Positions 9,121 through 20,801 of a stretch of 64,000 bases of DNA are shown one piece after another. The position numbers and the translations under genes are program-made. The notes under the pieces are model-generated. The model did not search any database. It was not told the DNA's origin and worked only from the letters and a program-made list of their open reading frames with translations. The stretch's first letter is position 1. Each line of letters opens with the position of its first letter. Source of the stretch: Triangularia verruculosa (taxonomy: Eukaryota > Ascomycota > Sordariomycetes > Sordariales > Podosporaceae); the NCBI GenBank assembly GCA_033296885.1, contig MU864010.1, positions 28,399 to 92,398 on the forward strand, written 5' to 3'.

Positions 9121-10443
9121 TAGGCGAAAATGACTTCAATTCCGCTATTGAGGATTAATTCACATCTGCCCTTAGATTGCACGCGGCTTGTCGCGCCTCT
9201 CCTACCTAAGGGTAAGATCCCCCGAATCCTCCAACGGTTGTCTGGCAATATGAGTTGGAGTACGCAGTTGAGATTTGTTGCTCCGTCTCTGAGCCTTAGC
9301 GAAAGATCGCGCCAAATTCAGATCAAGCACCAAGCAACAACTTGATTGAAGCGATTACCTATGTTTTTCCGGCGACCGGTCCAGAGAAGTGACTGGGACG
9401 GAACTTTCACTGCTGCGAGTGTCCAACGAGTCCTTTTGATGCTATTCACATGCACGGCAATCTCCACTTTCCGGTGCTGGAAAAGGTGACCGGATGGATT
9501 CACGTGGTACCATCGGTAGATGCTAATCTCGTCTTATAAATGTGGCCTCGCTTACCATTTCATCTGGACAAACATAACTCTCTTCGCTATGTTCGAAGTG
9601 GGCATCGTGTTCGATTTTAGCCAGCAAGGTGCCGTGAGGTGATATTGATAGGAGGGATGCCAAGGGTTTGATTCCCGATACAATCAAACTTCTTGGTATG
9701 GAGCAAACATCCCACTCGTAAACGATCTTGTGTTCCTGGAACTACGGCTCTACCCCAGAACAGGCCGGTACTGGCTTTGGCTAGGGCCCGGTTTGCTATC
9801 CTACGTACGAATTAGCTAAGCAAATGTTATGCATGGACATGATAACCTCATTCACAGATACTTGTTTCACATGGGGCTCACATGCTTTAGGAACATGCCT
9901 AGGCAAGAGATCGGCTTCACCTCCTCAGGCAAAAAGCTTTTGTATTCAGGACCTCTCGTGCTCGTTCCGTCCTCTCTGACCCGATACTGACACGGCCGAT
10001 TGTGCTCATGGCAACGAAGTCTGCGAATGCCTTGACTATCACGGCAGCGGCATCGTCTAACTTGTCACCACCGAGTGTTGAGGTACGAGAAATGTGCCTG
10101 CAGCTTCCCAGGCGGCAGGTGAACTGGTTGCGATGACACAAGCACCGTTCGCGTTCCCTACGGAACTTGTCGGCAGCATGGTGATACCGATACGTGAATG
10201 CTGTGCTAAAGTTGAAGCTACACGGCCCGTTTGGTTGAAACGTGCAATCCCCGTCCCAATCTAGTGTCGGGTTGGTCAAGATCGAGATGATCAAACTTGT
10301 TCAGACGGTTTGTGCTGGCCGCAACATATATGGCAGCCATCGCTCCTCCCAAGGGAACACGACATCCTGTCAGCACGGTAGCTCCTCCACTCACTTGGTT
10401 GTTTGCAGCTGTCGCGCACCATCTGTGCGTCTCCCGTCTCATT
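9121..10443. other. Intergenic between divergent secreted-protein genes
   Basis: I see no convincing gene. A TATAAA at 9535-9540 precedes a short frame at 9589 that encodes 17 residues before a stop. A minus-strand open frame of 125 codons (9917-10294) lacks an ATG start. The last 200 bp presumably hold the protease promoter. Confidence 0.5.
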
Positions 10444-12773
10444 ATGCACTTCCCCCAAGGCTGGAGCATCCTGCTGTGCCTGCTTGTGTCCGCATCAACA
10501 ACGGCTGCTGCCAAGCCCGAGCTGGATCTGGTGTCTTCTGCTCCCACGGCAAGACGTTCCCGCGATGCCGAAAATGGCATTGTTCGCATGCCGATGAGGA
10601 AAAGAAGCCCGAGCCAGCAGAAATCCAAAACAAGCCATGCCTTCCCGCATGCGCAGCGCCTTCCGGCGCAACGAGCCGCCGAGTACAGCACAAGCACAAC
10701 ATCGTCCGCCCCGCCTGCCGCAACGATGGCCACGGCCAACCTGACAGGCATGTTCAAGGAAATGGCATATGGAATCAAGAGTACGTGCTACCCCATGATG
10801 AAGAGACAGCAGACACACTAACAAACGAGGCAGTGTGGATTGGAGAGCCCGCCCAGGCCATCACTCTCGACTTTGACACCGGCTCTTCGGAGACATGGGT
10901 CAGTCCCCATTGCACCATGGTTGGCTGGAACCCGGCATACGAAAAGCTTTGTCGCTCGTTGGGCATGTATCTTCCGCAGCAGTCCGAGACTGTGATCAAC
11001 GTGAACAAGAGCTTCCCGTCGAGATACATCACGTACGGTAGTGGGGAGACTCACATCGAGTTCTACAAAGATACCATCAGGTTTAGTGGTGAGCAATTCC
11101 AATCGGTCTATTCACATTGATGGGCAGCCACGGATGCTAACAAACCGGAAAGATCCATCTATGTTTTATGACGATGAAATGTTTGCACTCACGCAGCCGG
11201 TTCAGTTCGGAGTGGCAACATGGTCGTCCGGCATGATCTCGGGCATTTTTGGAGCCGCGTACGGCGAGGGATATAACCAGAACTACAGCGGCATCATTGA
11301 CGCCATGTACAATCAAGGTTTGATTCGAGACAAGGACTTTAGCTTCGCACTTGGGAGCGTCGATGATGAAGCTGGTGCGTTTCTTTGTTGCCGTTGTTTT
11401 AGGTCCCCAAATACTGACAGTTTCGGTAGGCGAGATTGTTTTTGGCGGCGTCGACATGTCCAAGTTCAGTGGTCCTCTTCATGGCATCGAAATGGCGAAA
11501 CAATTTCCCCAAGACGAGGACGGTTACTACCGGTACTGGATCAACCTCACCTACGTTGGCGTAACACAGCCCGGGTCGTGCCTGTCGATCCCTCTCACGG
11601 ATCACGACTTTTCAGAGCGCGTGCTCCCGGACACAGGCACGACTCTCACATATGTACCAAACGATGTGTACGAAGGCATCAAGAGGTTCTTCCCCGAGGC
11701 CACAGAAAATGGAACATACGGCACCATTGTCGATTGTTCTCACCTTACTGCCCGGGGGAGCGTTGATTTTGGTTTTGGCAACCAGACTATCCGTGTGCCA
11801 TACAAGGACTTCATTTTTGAGCTGGAGCCAGGAGTATTTGGGGACAACACCGAGACGCTTTGTCTCTTGGGAGTGGTTCCATCGTGGGACGAGTTTTACA
11901 TTCTGGGAGATACTTTCCTCCGATCCACATACGGTACGTGCCCCTCGGTTCTTTCACTGCAAGTCTCGGCAGTTCCTGACACAAATTCTAGCTCTGTTCC
12001 GTCAGAAGGAACACAAGGTCTACTTTGGCCAATATCAAAATTGTGGCAGCAACATCATTTCGACTCATGGAATTGGCGAGTTCCACGGTGATTGCGAGGA
12101 AGGATCTGACAACACTTCTTCCTCGGACAACACGGATTCGGGCGAATACTCATCTACTTCAGAAAGCTGGGTCATGACGCCGACATCGACTTCTTCCTAT
12201 ACGGCAGCCAAATGCACATCCTACTCCACTGGCACTTACTCGGCCGTCTCTACTTCCACCAGCACATATGACTCTTGGGACACCACGGTGACGGACATCC
12301 CTTGGGATACCAGCACAACCGATGACTCAAGCTGGTCCTGGACGACGGATGACTCCTGGACCTGGACGACGGACACTGACACGAGCTTGATCTTTGAGAC
12401 CATCACGGACGACCTGACGAACACAGACTGGGATTGGAGCACCACACCTGTTTCAATCGAAACGTGGCCAACCGCGAGTTCGGAAGTGGAGACTACGGAT
12501 GGGTGGGCTTCGGACGAGTGGACGTCGTTAGATATGGTGACATGGACGGATGAGAGTAACAAAGTGCATGTAACCAGCAAGCCTACTTTGAGCCCGACCC
12601 CCTCGTGGCGGCGAGAGAGGAAAGGGAGGTACAATAGATCGTCCCCAACGGACGTGGGGAAAATAAGGCCTGCGATGACGGTGAGTGCCGGGCCGCAGGA
12701 GACGGTGGTGATTGATCCTGGGAACGGGAAAGAAAAGGTGACCATTGTGGACGGGGTTGTACAGGGTCAGTAA
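10444..12773 (+). CDS. Secreted pepsin-like aspartic protease (A1 family) with Trp/Thr/Asp-rich C-terminal tail
   Basis: Five exons (10444..10780, 10834..11088, 11153..11374, 11430..11933, 11992..12773) encode 699 residues. There is a signal peptide at about residues 1-23, then a basic and Ser-rich propeptide to about 110. The catalytic core follows with DFDTGSSETW (Asp127) and DTGTTLTYV (Asp339), the two active-site aspartates of pepsins. GEIVFGGVD and FYILGDTFLRS are typical core strands. After about residue 480 comes a long tail rich in Ser, Thr, Asp and Trp, with repeated SW, TW and DW steps, then a basic stretch. No hydrophobic GPI signal is visible at the extreme C-terminus. Family enzymes act at acid pH in the cell wall, vacuole or outside; the tail suggests heavy O-glycosylation or wall association, which is inference. 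Confidence 0.85.
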
Positions 12774-13217
12774 CTGATCGCTTCGATGGCAGGGGTTGGA
12801 CAAGCAACTGCATGTCGAACGACAAACATTGGAAGATCAAATAGCTAGAGAGCAAGTAGGATGTGACTGTAGGGCAAGATTAGAGAAAAGAACTTGGCTT
12901 CCTGATAATACAGAAGGAATTGAAGTCTGGTTGTTCAGTTCATTGTTTTGATGAAAAAGGAGGTCAAGCGGCTTGGCTCAGGGGTTATAAGCCCGAGGGT
13001 TAGGGGACTTGTAGCTGACGTCACATGATACTGGCGCCTAGATTATTATGGCGGAAACAAGTCAATTAACGCGTCCAAGACACATGAAAACTTAAAGCTC
13101 GGCAGACAAGCAACTGGCCACCATTTCCAAACACGCATACCAAACAAACAATCCTCATGTGAATTTTGACTCTCTCGTTGCCAATTCTACATTTGTTGAT
13201 ATTACCAATTGCCTGCC
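12774..13217. other. Intergenic, promoter region of RTT106
   Basis: No gene seen. It includes a palindromic CRE at 13017-13024, about 195 bp before the RTT106 start. Confidence 0.55.
13017..13024. promoter_or_regulatory. Palindromic CRE (TGACGTCA) upstream of RTT106
   Basis: A full bZIP/ATF octamer 194 bases upstream of the RTT106 ATG, well placed to act in its promoter. Binding is inferred from motif only. Confidence 0.4.
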
Positions 13218-14758
13218 ATGGCGGCACAACTGGATTTCCAGACTCTCCAATCAGTCTTCCAGACGCGACCAGACATTCTGGCTGGCATCCAGAAAGCTGC
13301 AGGTATGCCACGCGGCCAGGGCTTTTGCTGGAGAGAAGAAACTGACGAGTACCTATCAGACACACCAGCACGCGTCGGTCTGTTTAACGATATCGCGACG
13401 TTTGTGTACGAGCGCATCGCCACAGCCTCCGACCACACCTCTACCCAAGACGACGGCCCAGTCGCCAAGAGAAGACGAGTCGACATCGCACATGTACAGC
13501 CGTCACAGCAGACACAGTCGAATGGGAATAGTGCGAGCCGAGGTGTGAGCATTGACGCGGCTGCTTCAGAACAAGTGCTGCTCGAGATCAAGGATATTTC
13601 CGTGTCGGTGCCACAACGCAAAAAGTACGATTTGTGTTTTACAAAGAACTTTTTGTATGCAAAGCTGTCGGGGACATCTGCTCCTGTGCAAGGGATTGTG
13701 TATCCATGGAAGGACATTGGTACGTTGTGATATATGTCCTCTGCTTGTGTGTGAGGGCGATCGCTAACCACCCTGCAGAGCACATCTTTTACCTCCCCGT
13801 TCCCGAAAAGTCCGCCGTTCAGCACAATTACGTCGTCCTGCCCCGCGACAGCTATCTTCCGACGCGAACTGGAAAGCCCGCCGCGGGTACTGCCCCAGCC
13901 AACCCTGGCGCCCTCGAGCCCCTCGTCTTCACCGTGCCTGGCACGGCTCCAAAACCTGGATCGATCGGGGGCGCTTCAGCCAAGACGGCAGAGGCCGTGT
14001 CGGACAGTTACAGTACGCTGTTTCACTGGGCATTGGCGACTTCTCTCAAGTCGGCGGGAAACCACGCCTGCAGCATCGTCTCGTCCGATCCCAAGCTCTT
14101 CCACTCGGTGACAAAGCAGGCCCATCGCCCGCAGGAAAAGGCCGTGCATGTCAAGGCGTTCAGGGGGAGCAAGGATGGATACTTGTTCTTTCTGCCGACG
14201 GGCATACTGTGGGGTTTCAAGAAGCCGATTGTGTTCCTACCGCTGGACAGGATTGCGGCGTTGAGCTTCACCTCGGTGCTGGCAAGGACGTTTAATATTG
14301 TAGTTGAGCTTGACGTGGACGAGTCGGGCAGCGTGGAGAAGGAGATTGAGTTTGGCATGTTGGATAAGGAGGATTTCGAAGGGATTAATGCAGACTACGT
14401 TCAGCGGCACGGGTTGGCCGACAGGAGTATGGCTGAGAAGCGGAAGGCCAAGAGAGAGCTGGCCGAAAACAACAAGAACGCGGGTCGGGATGACACGAAC
14501 GGGGCTGAAGAGGGTGCGGACGAGAATCCACAAACTGCGGGCATGACACAGCTAGAAAAGGCACAGTGGGAGGCAGAGCAGCGGCTACAGGATGAGGAAG
14601 ATGAAGAGGAGGAGGATTATGATCCGGGGAGTGAAGGAGAAAGTGAAGGGAGCGGATCATCCAGCGAGGAAGAAGACGACAATGAGGATGGGGAAGGAGG
14701 TGGGGATGACGATGATGATGATGATGACCTGGACGGACAAGGTATGGATGAGGACTAA
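13218..14758 (+). CDS. RTT106: Histone chaperone RTT106
   Basis: Three exons (13218..13302, 13360..13719, 13779..14758; donors GTATGC and GTACGT) encode 474 residues. RTT106 binds H3-H4 acetylated at H3K56 and deposits it behind the replication fork; it also acts in silencing. Seen: an N-terminal helical segment (LDFQTLQSVFQTRPDILAGI), a basic KRRRVD patch near residue 68, then the double PH-like core with LLEIKDISVSVPQRKKYDLCF, VYPWKDIEHIFYLPVPEK, KAFRGSKDGYLFFLPTGILW and FNIVVELDV. Last comes a very acidic Asp/Glu/Ser tail of about 60 residues ending GMDED. This layout is standard for the family. No neighbour is functionally linked. Confidence 0.92.
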
Positions 14759-15004
14759 TGACAAGATACTGGGCTGGTTCTGGGATGATGGTTAATACGG
14801 ATAGACTCAGTGAACAATGATAGACACGAATCTTTGTGAAGACCATTTCAGGGGCAGCAGCTTCAAATCCACTGTGTCCAACACGGTGCAAACACGGTGC
14901 TTTGATCGCGAAGCTACCCCGCGGCCACCTGGAAGCTAAACAACTCGCACCACTTGTGTACACACAAACTTCCTCAGCATCAGCAACACTCATACTGGCG
15001 ACAG

Positions 15005-15666
15005 ATGGCATTTCCCAACGAGTACACGCACCGCAAGGTGGCCGAGACAGCGGCCAAGTCTTGCGAAATCTGCTACAAGCCCAGCTCGAGCGTCCTGATC
15101 ACGCCGGACAGCAAGGACTGGTTCTACGTCTGCCCTTCGCACCTCGGAGATGCTGGCTTCTGTGCCCCCAAAATCGACCATGCCGCCATCGAAGCACGCA
15201 AGAAGAAGGAGCTCGAGGCCGAGATTGAGCGGGTGAAGAAAGAATATGAGGAAAGGCAGCAAAAGAAGAAGGAAAAGGCCGAGAAGAAGGACGACAAGGA
15301 CGGCAAGGACAAGGATAAGGAAAAGAAGGACGAGAAGGAAGACGACAAGGAAAAGACGGCAGCGGCGGTTAGATCCGTGGACCCTCCGGCCGCGTCGTGT
15401 GCCTGCTAACGGTCTTGCAGAAGAAGGAGGACACGCCTGTTTCACCAACAGAGGATGAAGAGCCTCGCGTATTCGAACTCAAACCGTCAGTACCATCATG
15501 TCGTTGCAGCGCTGGTGCCCGAGGAGCGGCCAAACTGACCAGATCCTACAGCACCTTTTTCCAGCAGCGGCTGTTCAAAAAGAGGCAAGCCGAGATCGCC
15601 AAGCGGAACCGCGAGCGATTGCGCGATCCAAACTACTTTCCTTCGGTGCCCAAGAACCTGCCTTGA
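15005..15666 (+). CDS. VFA1: VPS4-associated protein 1 (VFA1)
   Basis: Three exons (15005..15367, 15421..15485, 15552..15666) encode 180 residues. VFA1 is a small endosomal protein that binds the Vps4 MIT domain and modulates its ATPase in ESCRT-III disassembly. Seen: the N-terminal zinc-binding-like block YTHRKVAETAAKSCEICYKP followed by DWFYVCPSHL, a long Lys/Glu/Asp coiled-coil linker, and the conserved C-terminus QRLFKKRQAEIAKRNRERL...NFPSVP-like (here NYFPSVPKNLP). The first intron donor is GTTAGA, weaker than usual; the second is GTCAGT. Joining these exons removes internal stops and restores the family C-terminus. Confidence 0.85.
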
Positions 15667-18492
15667 TATATTGCTGTGCTTTGTGTAATCTCCGACGGCG
15701 AATACAAGACGATCATCTTCACCATGAGGCCAGAGATATACTCACGGATTCTGTTACATAAGAAAACGGTGCTGGATGATCGATTCGAGTTCGCATTCCT
15801 GGACCACTCAGAGACGCAGTTCCGAGAAGGGCAACAATTCCCCCTCGGCAACAAGAGACGAGACCTGGAACTTGGAAGCGACGGGCATGGCGGGCAAAGG
15901 CAGGGAGGGGACCCTGCGGCGCAGCAAAAGACACCACCGTTTTGCCTAGCTGTTTACCGTTTTGGCCTGCAGTCACCTAACCAGACCAGGGGAGGTGTGT
16001 ATGTCTGTGCTATTGCACACTGCGTGAGCTAATGCAGCCCTTCTTTCTGCGTAGGGCAGAATAGGGCAGGCAGAATGCCAGGGGGTCTGCCGCAGCGAAG
16101 GGGGGGTGTCAACAGTGAGGAGCATGCAGACGATTGATGGGTTAGGGTTACACGGATAAAATCGAGACATTTTCCCAACCACACCAACCACACACAACCC
16201 ACACTGCCTCACAACCAGACTTTGGAACTTGGCGCTCCATGGCTCTTGTTCAGCCCTTTTTTACACTACTTATCGCGTAGGGGCCGGAATGCGAGGTGCT
16301 TTCCCGTAGGACTCCTGCGGACCGATGTTGGGGGCCGCTCAAAAACAAGCTGATCTGGGGAGACTGGCTTCTGCCGAGCTTTGAGTAACCCTGTTGACGA
16401 TCCCCCCGCATGATTTTCCCTGCTTATATTTACATATACATAGTATACTTTGCCGTGCCCTTTTGTGTCCTTGGGCGTGGGGTTTCTCTGCTGAGTCAAA
16501 GCGGCCATCGTGGCTGCGCCGTCGGCCTGCTTTTCCTCTCCCTCATCACAGACCCGCGCTCGACAGCAGATCTTCCGACAGTAGCATTCGGTTCCACAGG
16601 AAAAGAGCTAAACGGGCTGTGCCGCCAGCTTGCCTACCGCGATCGGGCCTTGTGGAAGGTGGAGGATGATGCAGTGTAGGCTGCCTCACCTCACGAGGTA
16701 ACTGGTTGACGATTCATACGCGCACACACGGCACACACACTAGTGTTCGTGCCATATGTCAGACGACGGTCGATCTGCTCAGTCAGCACAAGGTTCAGGA
16801 AACAGTGGATGACGGGGGTGGGAGGTAACTGGACGGGAGCGGAACATCCTTCCGTTGATTGCAGCAAGTGGGGAGGCAGGAGTGATATTTTCATATATCT
16901 TGTGCAAGCCTGCAGAAACGCAGAACCAACGGCATGACGATAAAAGGACGGGGGTGGTGCGAGGCAAGGTGGTTGTGCGTACGGCATGACATGTATTGGA
17001 AATCCTACGCCAAGAAACAGGCCCCGACATGGACTGCATCTGGGAAGTGGTTTTGCTACTCAAGTTTTCATCCAGGGAGACCTCGGTGTGGAGGAGGGCA
17101 TCACCTACCGATTAACCAGAAACAAGAACCGAGGAGCCTCATTCTCCTGTTGATCGATGGGAAGGGTTGGCAACGGGCTTGTGGCCCATGGAACACGGCT
17201 TATACAAGCCCGTCTTACGCTGACCCTGTCCATCTCCTCCACCTCCGCAGCGACAATCCCAACATGCATCTTGCTTAATTTCGTGCCGTGATCGCTATCT
17301 ATCCGAAGGTTGGTTGATGTGTTGCCGTCGCATCGAACAAACAAAACCCGGGCCGGTTCTTTGCTTATTCAAGAGGTGTGTTTGAGACTGAAGAACTGTG
17401 CATGAAGACGACACTCTAGTGTGGTGATACAAACCCAGACTTTTCATTTTATCCACAGGGCGGGAGGTCAATTTATCTGGGTATTTTCTAGAACTTTGTT
17501 GGTCTGCTGGAGAGAGAGAGTATAGGCTTCTTCCATCATCTGAAAGATCATCACTGTTCCATCTGGCCCATCATCACAACCTCAAAGCAGCCTAGCGCTT
17601 ACCGGCAGCGCCTCTCACCTTTCACATCACACAATCGTTGCATTTCCGTTGCCAAACTGTGACTTGTCATCTTCTAGTCTACCACCGGACCGCAACGGCG
17701 ACAATATGAATCTCACTGCCTTAACCTCTCCCAGTCTAGAGCAGATCATGACGATGAACCGGTGGGGACGGGTAGGTGGAGAGGTAAGCCATGCACAGTC
17801 ACGAGATCAATATGCAAAAAAGAAAACCAAAAGAATCCGAGTACGCGAATAAGACGAGAGCAGCAGTTTGGCAATGCTCGGACCGGGGGACGGGGCCATC
17901 AATGGCGACATGTTCGGGAGGGAACGTGATATCTGGGCTGACAGCCGGGGCCGCCGTCAGCCACCACTGCTACCGAGATCGGATGATGCTGTTGTGTTTT
18001 GGGCACTCGAAACATGTGACGGACTGGCTGGGGCCGACTTTGACATCGATACCTCGCCATGGATAGTAGACTGGATGAAGTGTTCGCCTTTCAAGGCCAG
18101 ACCAGTCGTCACCTGTCACCACATCAGCGCGGGCAGCAGAGCCTCAAGGTTGGCATCCTTCAAAAGCCAAGGCTGTATCAGTTGGATCGACGAAAAGGGT
18201 CAAACAATACCCAAAGTACTTAATAAGTGTACAGAAAGGGTTATGACGAGGTCAACAGGCCACCGCCAGATGCAACCCCTTTTCTGTACATCACAGCACC
18301 CTCTCCAAAAGCAGGTTACACCAGGACCTCATTCTTGCGAAAACCTTCGTCTGATGAAACAGACTCAGTCTACCCGTCACATCCATATTCAGCTGGTGCA
18401 CTTACCCACGGGTCGGACATTGTGTATGTGTGTGCTCACCTTCACCCGCCCATGCCGGCCGTCTCGCACTAGGTGGGCAGAAAGATTCATCC
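15667..18492. other. Gene-poor intergenic region (about 2.8 kb)
   Basis: No gene can be supported. It contains a telomere-like box at 16139-16150, a GA microsatellite near 17512-17520 and CA-rich patches near 16730-16740. A leader-like stretch ends in an ATG at 17706 whose 26-codon frame meets a GTAAGC donor (17784 region), but I could not find a convincing downstream exon. The plus-strand open frame 17868-18674 runs into the antisense of YVH1. Confidence 0.5.
16139..16150. promoter_or_regulatory. Telomere-repeat-like box GGGTTAGGGTTA
   Basis: Two TTAGGG-type hexamers in gene-free DNA downstream of VFA1. Function unknown; see related boxes at 1947 and 50029. Confidence 0.35.
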
Positions 18493-19623
18493 TCAGAGAT
18501 TCTCGGCCCTCTGTCCTGGTGGCATCCTTATCCCCAGCGCGGCCATCCGGCTCGCAATCTCGTCTGCCCCCGCCGGGCCACCCTTCCTCCCTCCCGCCGT
18601 CACCGTCACCTTGTCAACCTTGCTTCGCTGCAGGGAAAAGGCCGGGGCGACCCAGTCCCCACAGCTGCACTTGAACCCCCTCCACGAATACCTCCCCACC
18701 GACGACCCGCACTTTGGATGCGGGCAGTTGAGCCTGCCTTCCAACTCGCCCAGCTCGAGCGTGTCCCTCATCCATGACAGTGCCTCGACAAAGTAATGTG
18801 GGCAGTCGTCCTTTCCCTTGTTTCCTCTGCCCTGGTGAGGCACCACAAACGGCTCCGTCGCCAGCCTCCTTCGGCACTTCTTACACCTTAGCTCAAACGT
18901 CCCTCCCTCCTCTTGCTTCTTCTTCTCCTCGGCCTCCTCATCCTCGAAACGGATCCAGTCCGGTGCCCTCCCCACCGCCGCGGCAGTTTCCACCTCCCTC
19001 TTGTACAGCCACCTCTGATACTTGACGTTCTTCTCCACCGCATCGTCAGCGTCGGCCGGACATCCCATAGCAACCCACATCTCCAGCTGCTCCATGAACC
19101 CCTCGTTTGGCTCGGCAATCGGCCGTGTCTCCCTGACCAGCTCGACTGCTTTCTGTACCGCCTCCTTGGCCTCCTTCGCATCCACCTTCGCATCCCCCCT
19201 TCCCAGCCCGAACCGTTGGGGATGCTTCCATAACAGATACGCCACAATGGCAGTGACGGATCTCGACTTGCCCATCGCACAATGCACCAGCACCGCTCCC
19301 TTCTGTTCATGTAACCCCTGCTGTATGAACCTCACCATCTTGGGCAGGTGCACCAGGATATCCTGGTCCTCCATGTCGTCAATGTCAATGGTCATGTGCT
19401 GCAGTGGCCGGTAGACTTCATCTTCGAGGGTGTCGAGCGAATATTGGATGACGGAAAGAACGTGGGTGATTTTGTGCTCGTGGATGACGCGGGGGCGGTT
19501 CACTCCAAAGATGCTGTTGAGGCGTCTTGTTAGCAGCGCAAAAGTGACAGACAATGGGCACCAGGAAAGAACTTACCCTCCGACGAAGAGCTCCTCGGGG
19601 CCATTTATTCTGTTCAACGCCAT
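18493..19623 (-). CDS. YVH1: Dual-specificity protein phosphatase YVH1
   Basis: Two exons read from 19623 down: 19577..19623 and 18493..19513 (donor GTAAGT, CTAAC branch, acceptor AACAG). They encode 355 residues. YVH1 releases Mrt4 from pre-60S ribosomal subunits and also acts in growth and sporulation. Seen: MALNRINGPEELFVGGIFG, the start of the DSP fold; a DIDDMEDQD loop with the general-acid Asp near 60-63; and the catalytic HCAMGKSRS with Cys94. The C-terminal Zn-binding domain has LRCKKCRRRL, DDCPHYF, LNCPHPKCGSSVG and FKCSCGDWVAPAF, the Cys-rich module unique to YVH1. The first exon must be joined to complete the VGGIF strand. Confidence 0.93.
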
Positions 19624-20801
19624 GCTGGTTGAGGCCTCTACCTGAGGTAGTCGAGGGGCGTGTGATCGCAAATGCTATAATTATTCGTAGGTAGCCGTTG
19701 ATCGATCGTGGTTTTTTCTAGCCCCGCAGCCGCAACTGTCGTTCGCTGGAAAACGCGGGGCAAAAGAAGGGACGGGGCCGCCCCACGCGAGCACCGCCTG
19801 GTGCCTGGTAAGGTTTAGTGGCCCTCAGCAGCTCCTTGGACCCCTGAAAGTCAAAAAGTGGACCCTGCTGTGATGGAACAAGTGATGAATTACTTTTTCG
19901 TTCGAAACTCTCATGAGATACCCTATGCCCTGATCTTGATCTTGATCTTGCACCAAATCAGACAATATCCACCCGTAAAAACCAACTCATATGTACGATA
20001 TACAACGCGACCTCCATCTCACTCCCATCGCCCCTCCCGACCATTCGCCGCTGGTATCGGATCCCCGCGCTTTTTCCATGATGCTTCGAGACAAATATAC
20101 GTGATGTGTATGCTTGACCAATGACAGATGCCTTCCGCCCAAATGCCCTAATAACCTAAACATGGCCTCCATCCACCACGCCGCCCCCAGACAGACAACC
20201 TTGAAGAGAGAAAAACAAGCCGAGAAAAAAGCAGACAACGGGACATGATATTCATTTGTCGTCATCACGTAAACTGCATGTCTTTGATGCTTGACAACAA
20301 CACGAGGCCAGGCCGTTGGGGTCAGGAAAAAAAACAAGGCCTGACGACAACACCCATCTGCAAGAGAAGCAAGCTCCCATGCAGGAAGCTGACCCACGTG
20401 CTTTTGGTAACCAAGTCACCAGCACGGCCAAGGCTGACGGTGGTGGTGGTGTGGGGCCTGCTGATGAGCGATATCTGGAAGCCATAGAGAGAGAGTGAGG
20501 GCTGACATGCTGCATGTTTTGCCGTGTTGTGACCCAAACCGGCGCCATTCTGCGAAGGTCCCGCACCATGCTGCCCCGACTTGGCGCAGAAGAAAAGGAG
20601 GGGAAAAAAAAGAAAAAGGCGGAATGACGCCGGTTCCGCCACACCGCGTGTCCTGACGAAAGACCCGAAGTGCGTCCGATCTTGACGCCCCCCCTGAAAA
20701 GGCCGTTTCGACAATGTGACTGGTTGACCCGTGCTGTCCGAGATTTTCCCGGCCCCGGCAATCTCTGCCCTGTTTCTGATCCTTCCCGCTTTATTCCTGT
20801 C
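19624..20801. other. Intergenic between YVH1 promoter and C2H2 gene 3' end
   Basis: No gene seen. It includes a short TGATCT triplet repeat near 19931-19948. Open frames are short and in conflicting strands. Confidence 0.55.

Noticed and set aside
9664..9676. T-arm-like GGGTTTGATTCCC suggesting a tRNA
   Set aside because: No matching acceptor stem, D arm or anticodon arm could be placed around it.
9917..10294. Minus-strand open frame of 125 codons
   Set aside because: It begins at a non-ATG codon, has no family resemblance, and a second frame over the same bases is also open. Coding status is unsupported.
17868..18674. Plus-strand open frame of 268 codons
   Set aside because: It runs antisense into the YVH1 coding region, has a non-ATG start and a change of character along its length. 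The first part could hide an exon, but I cannot show it.
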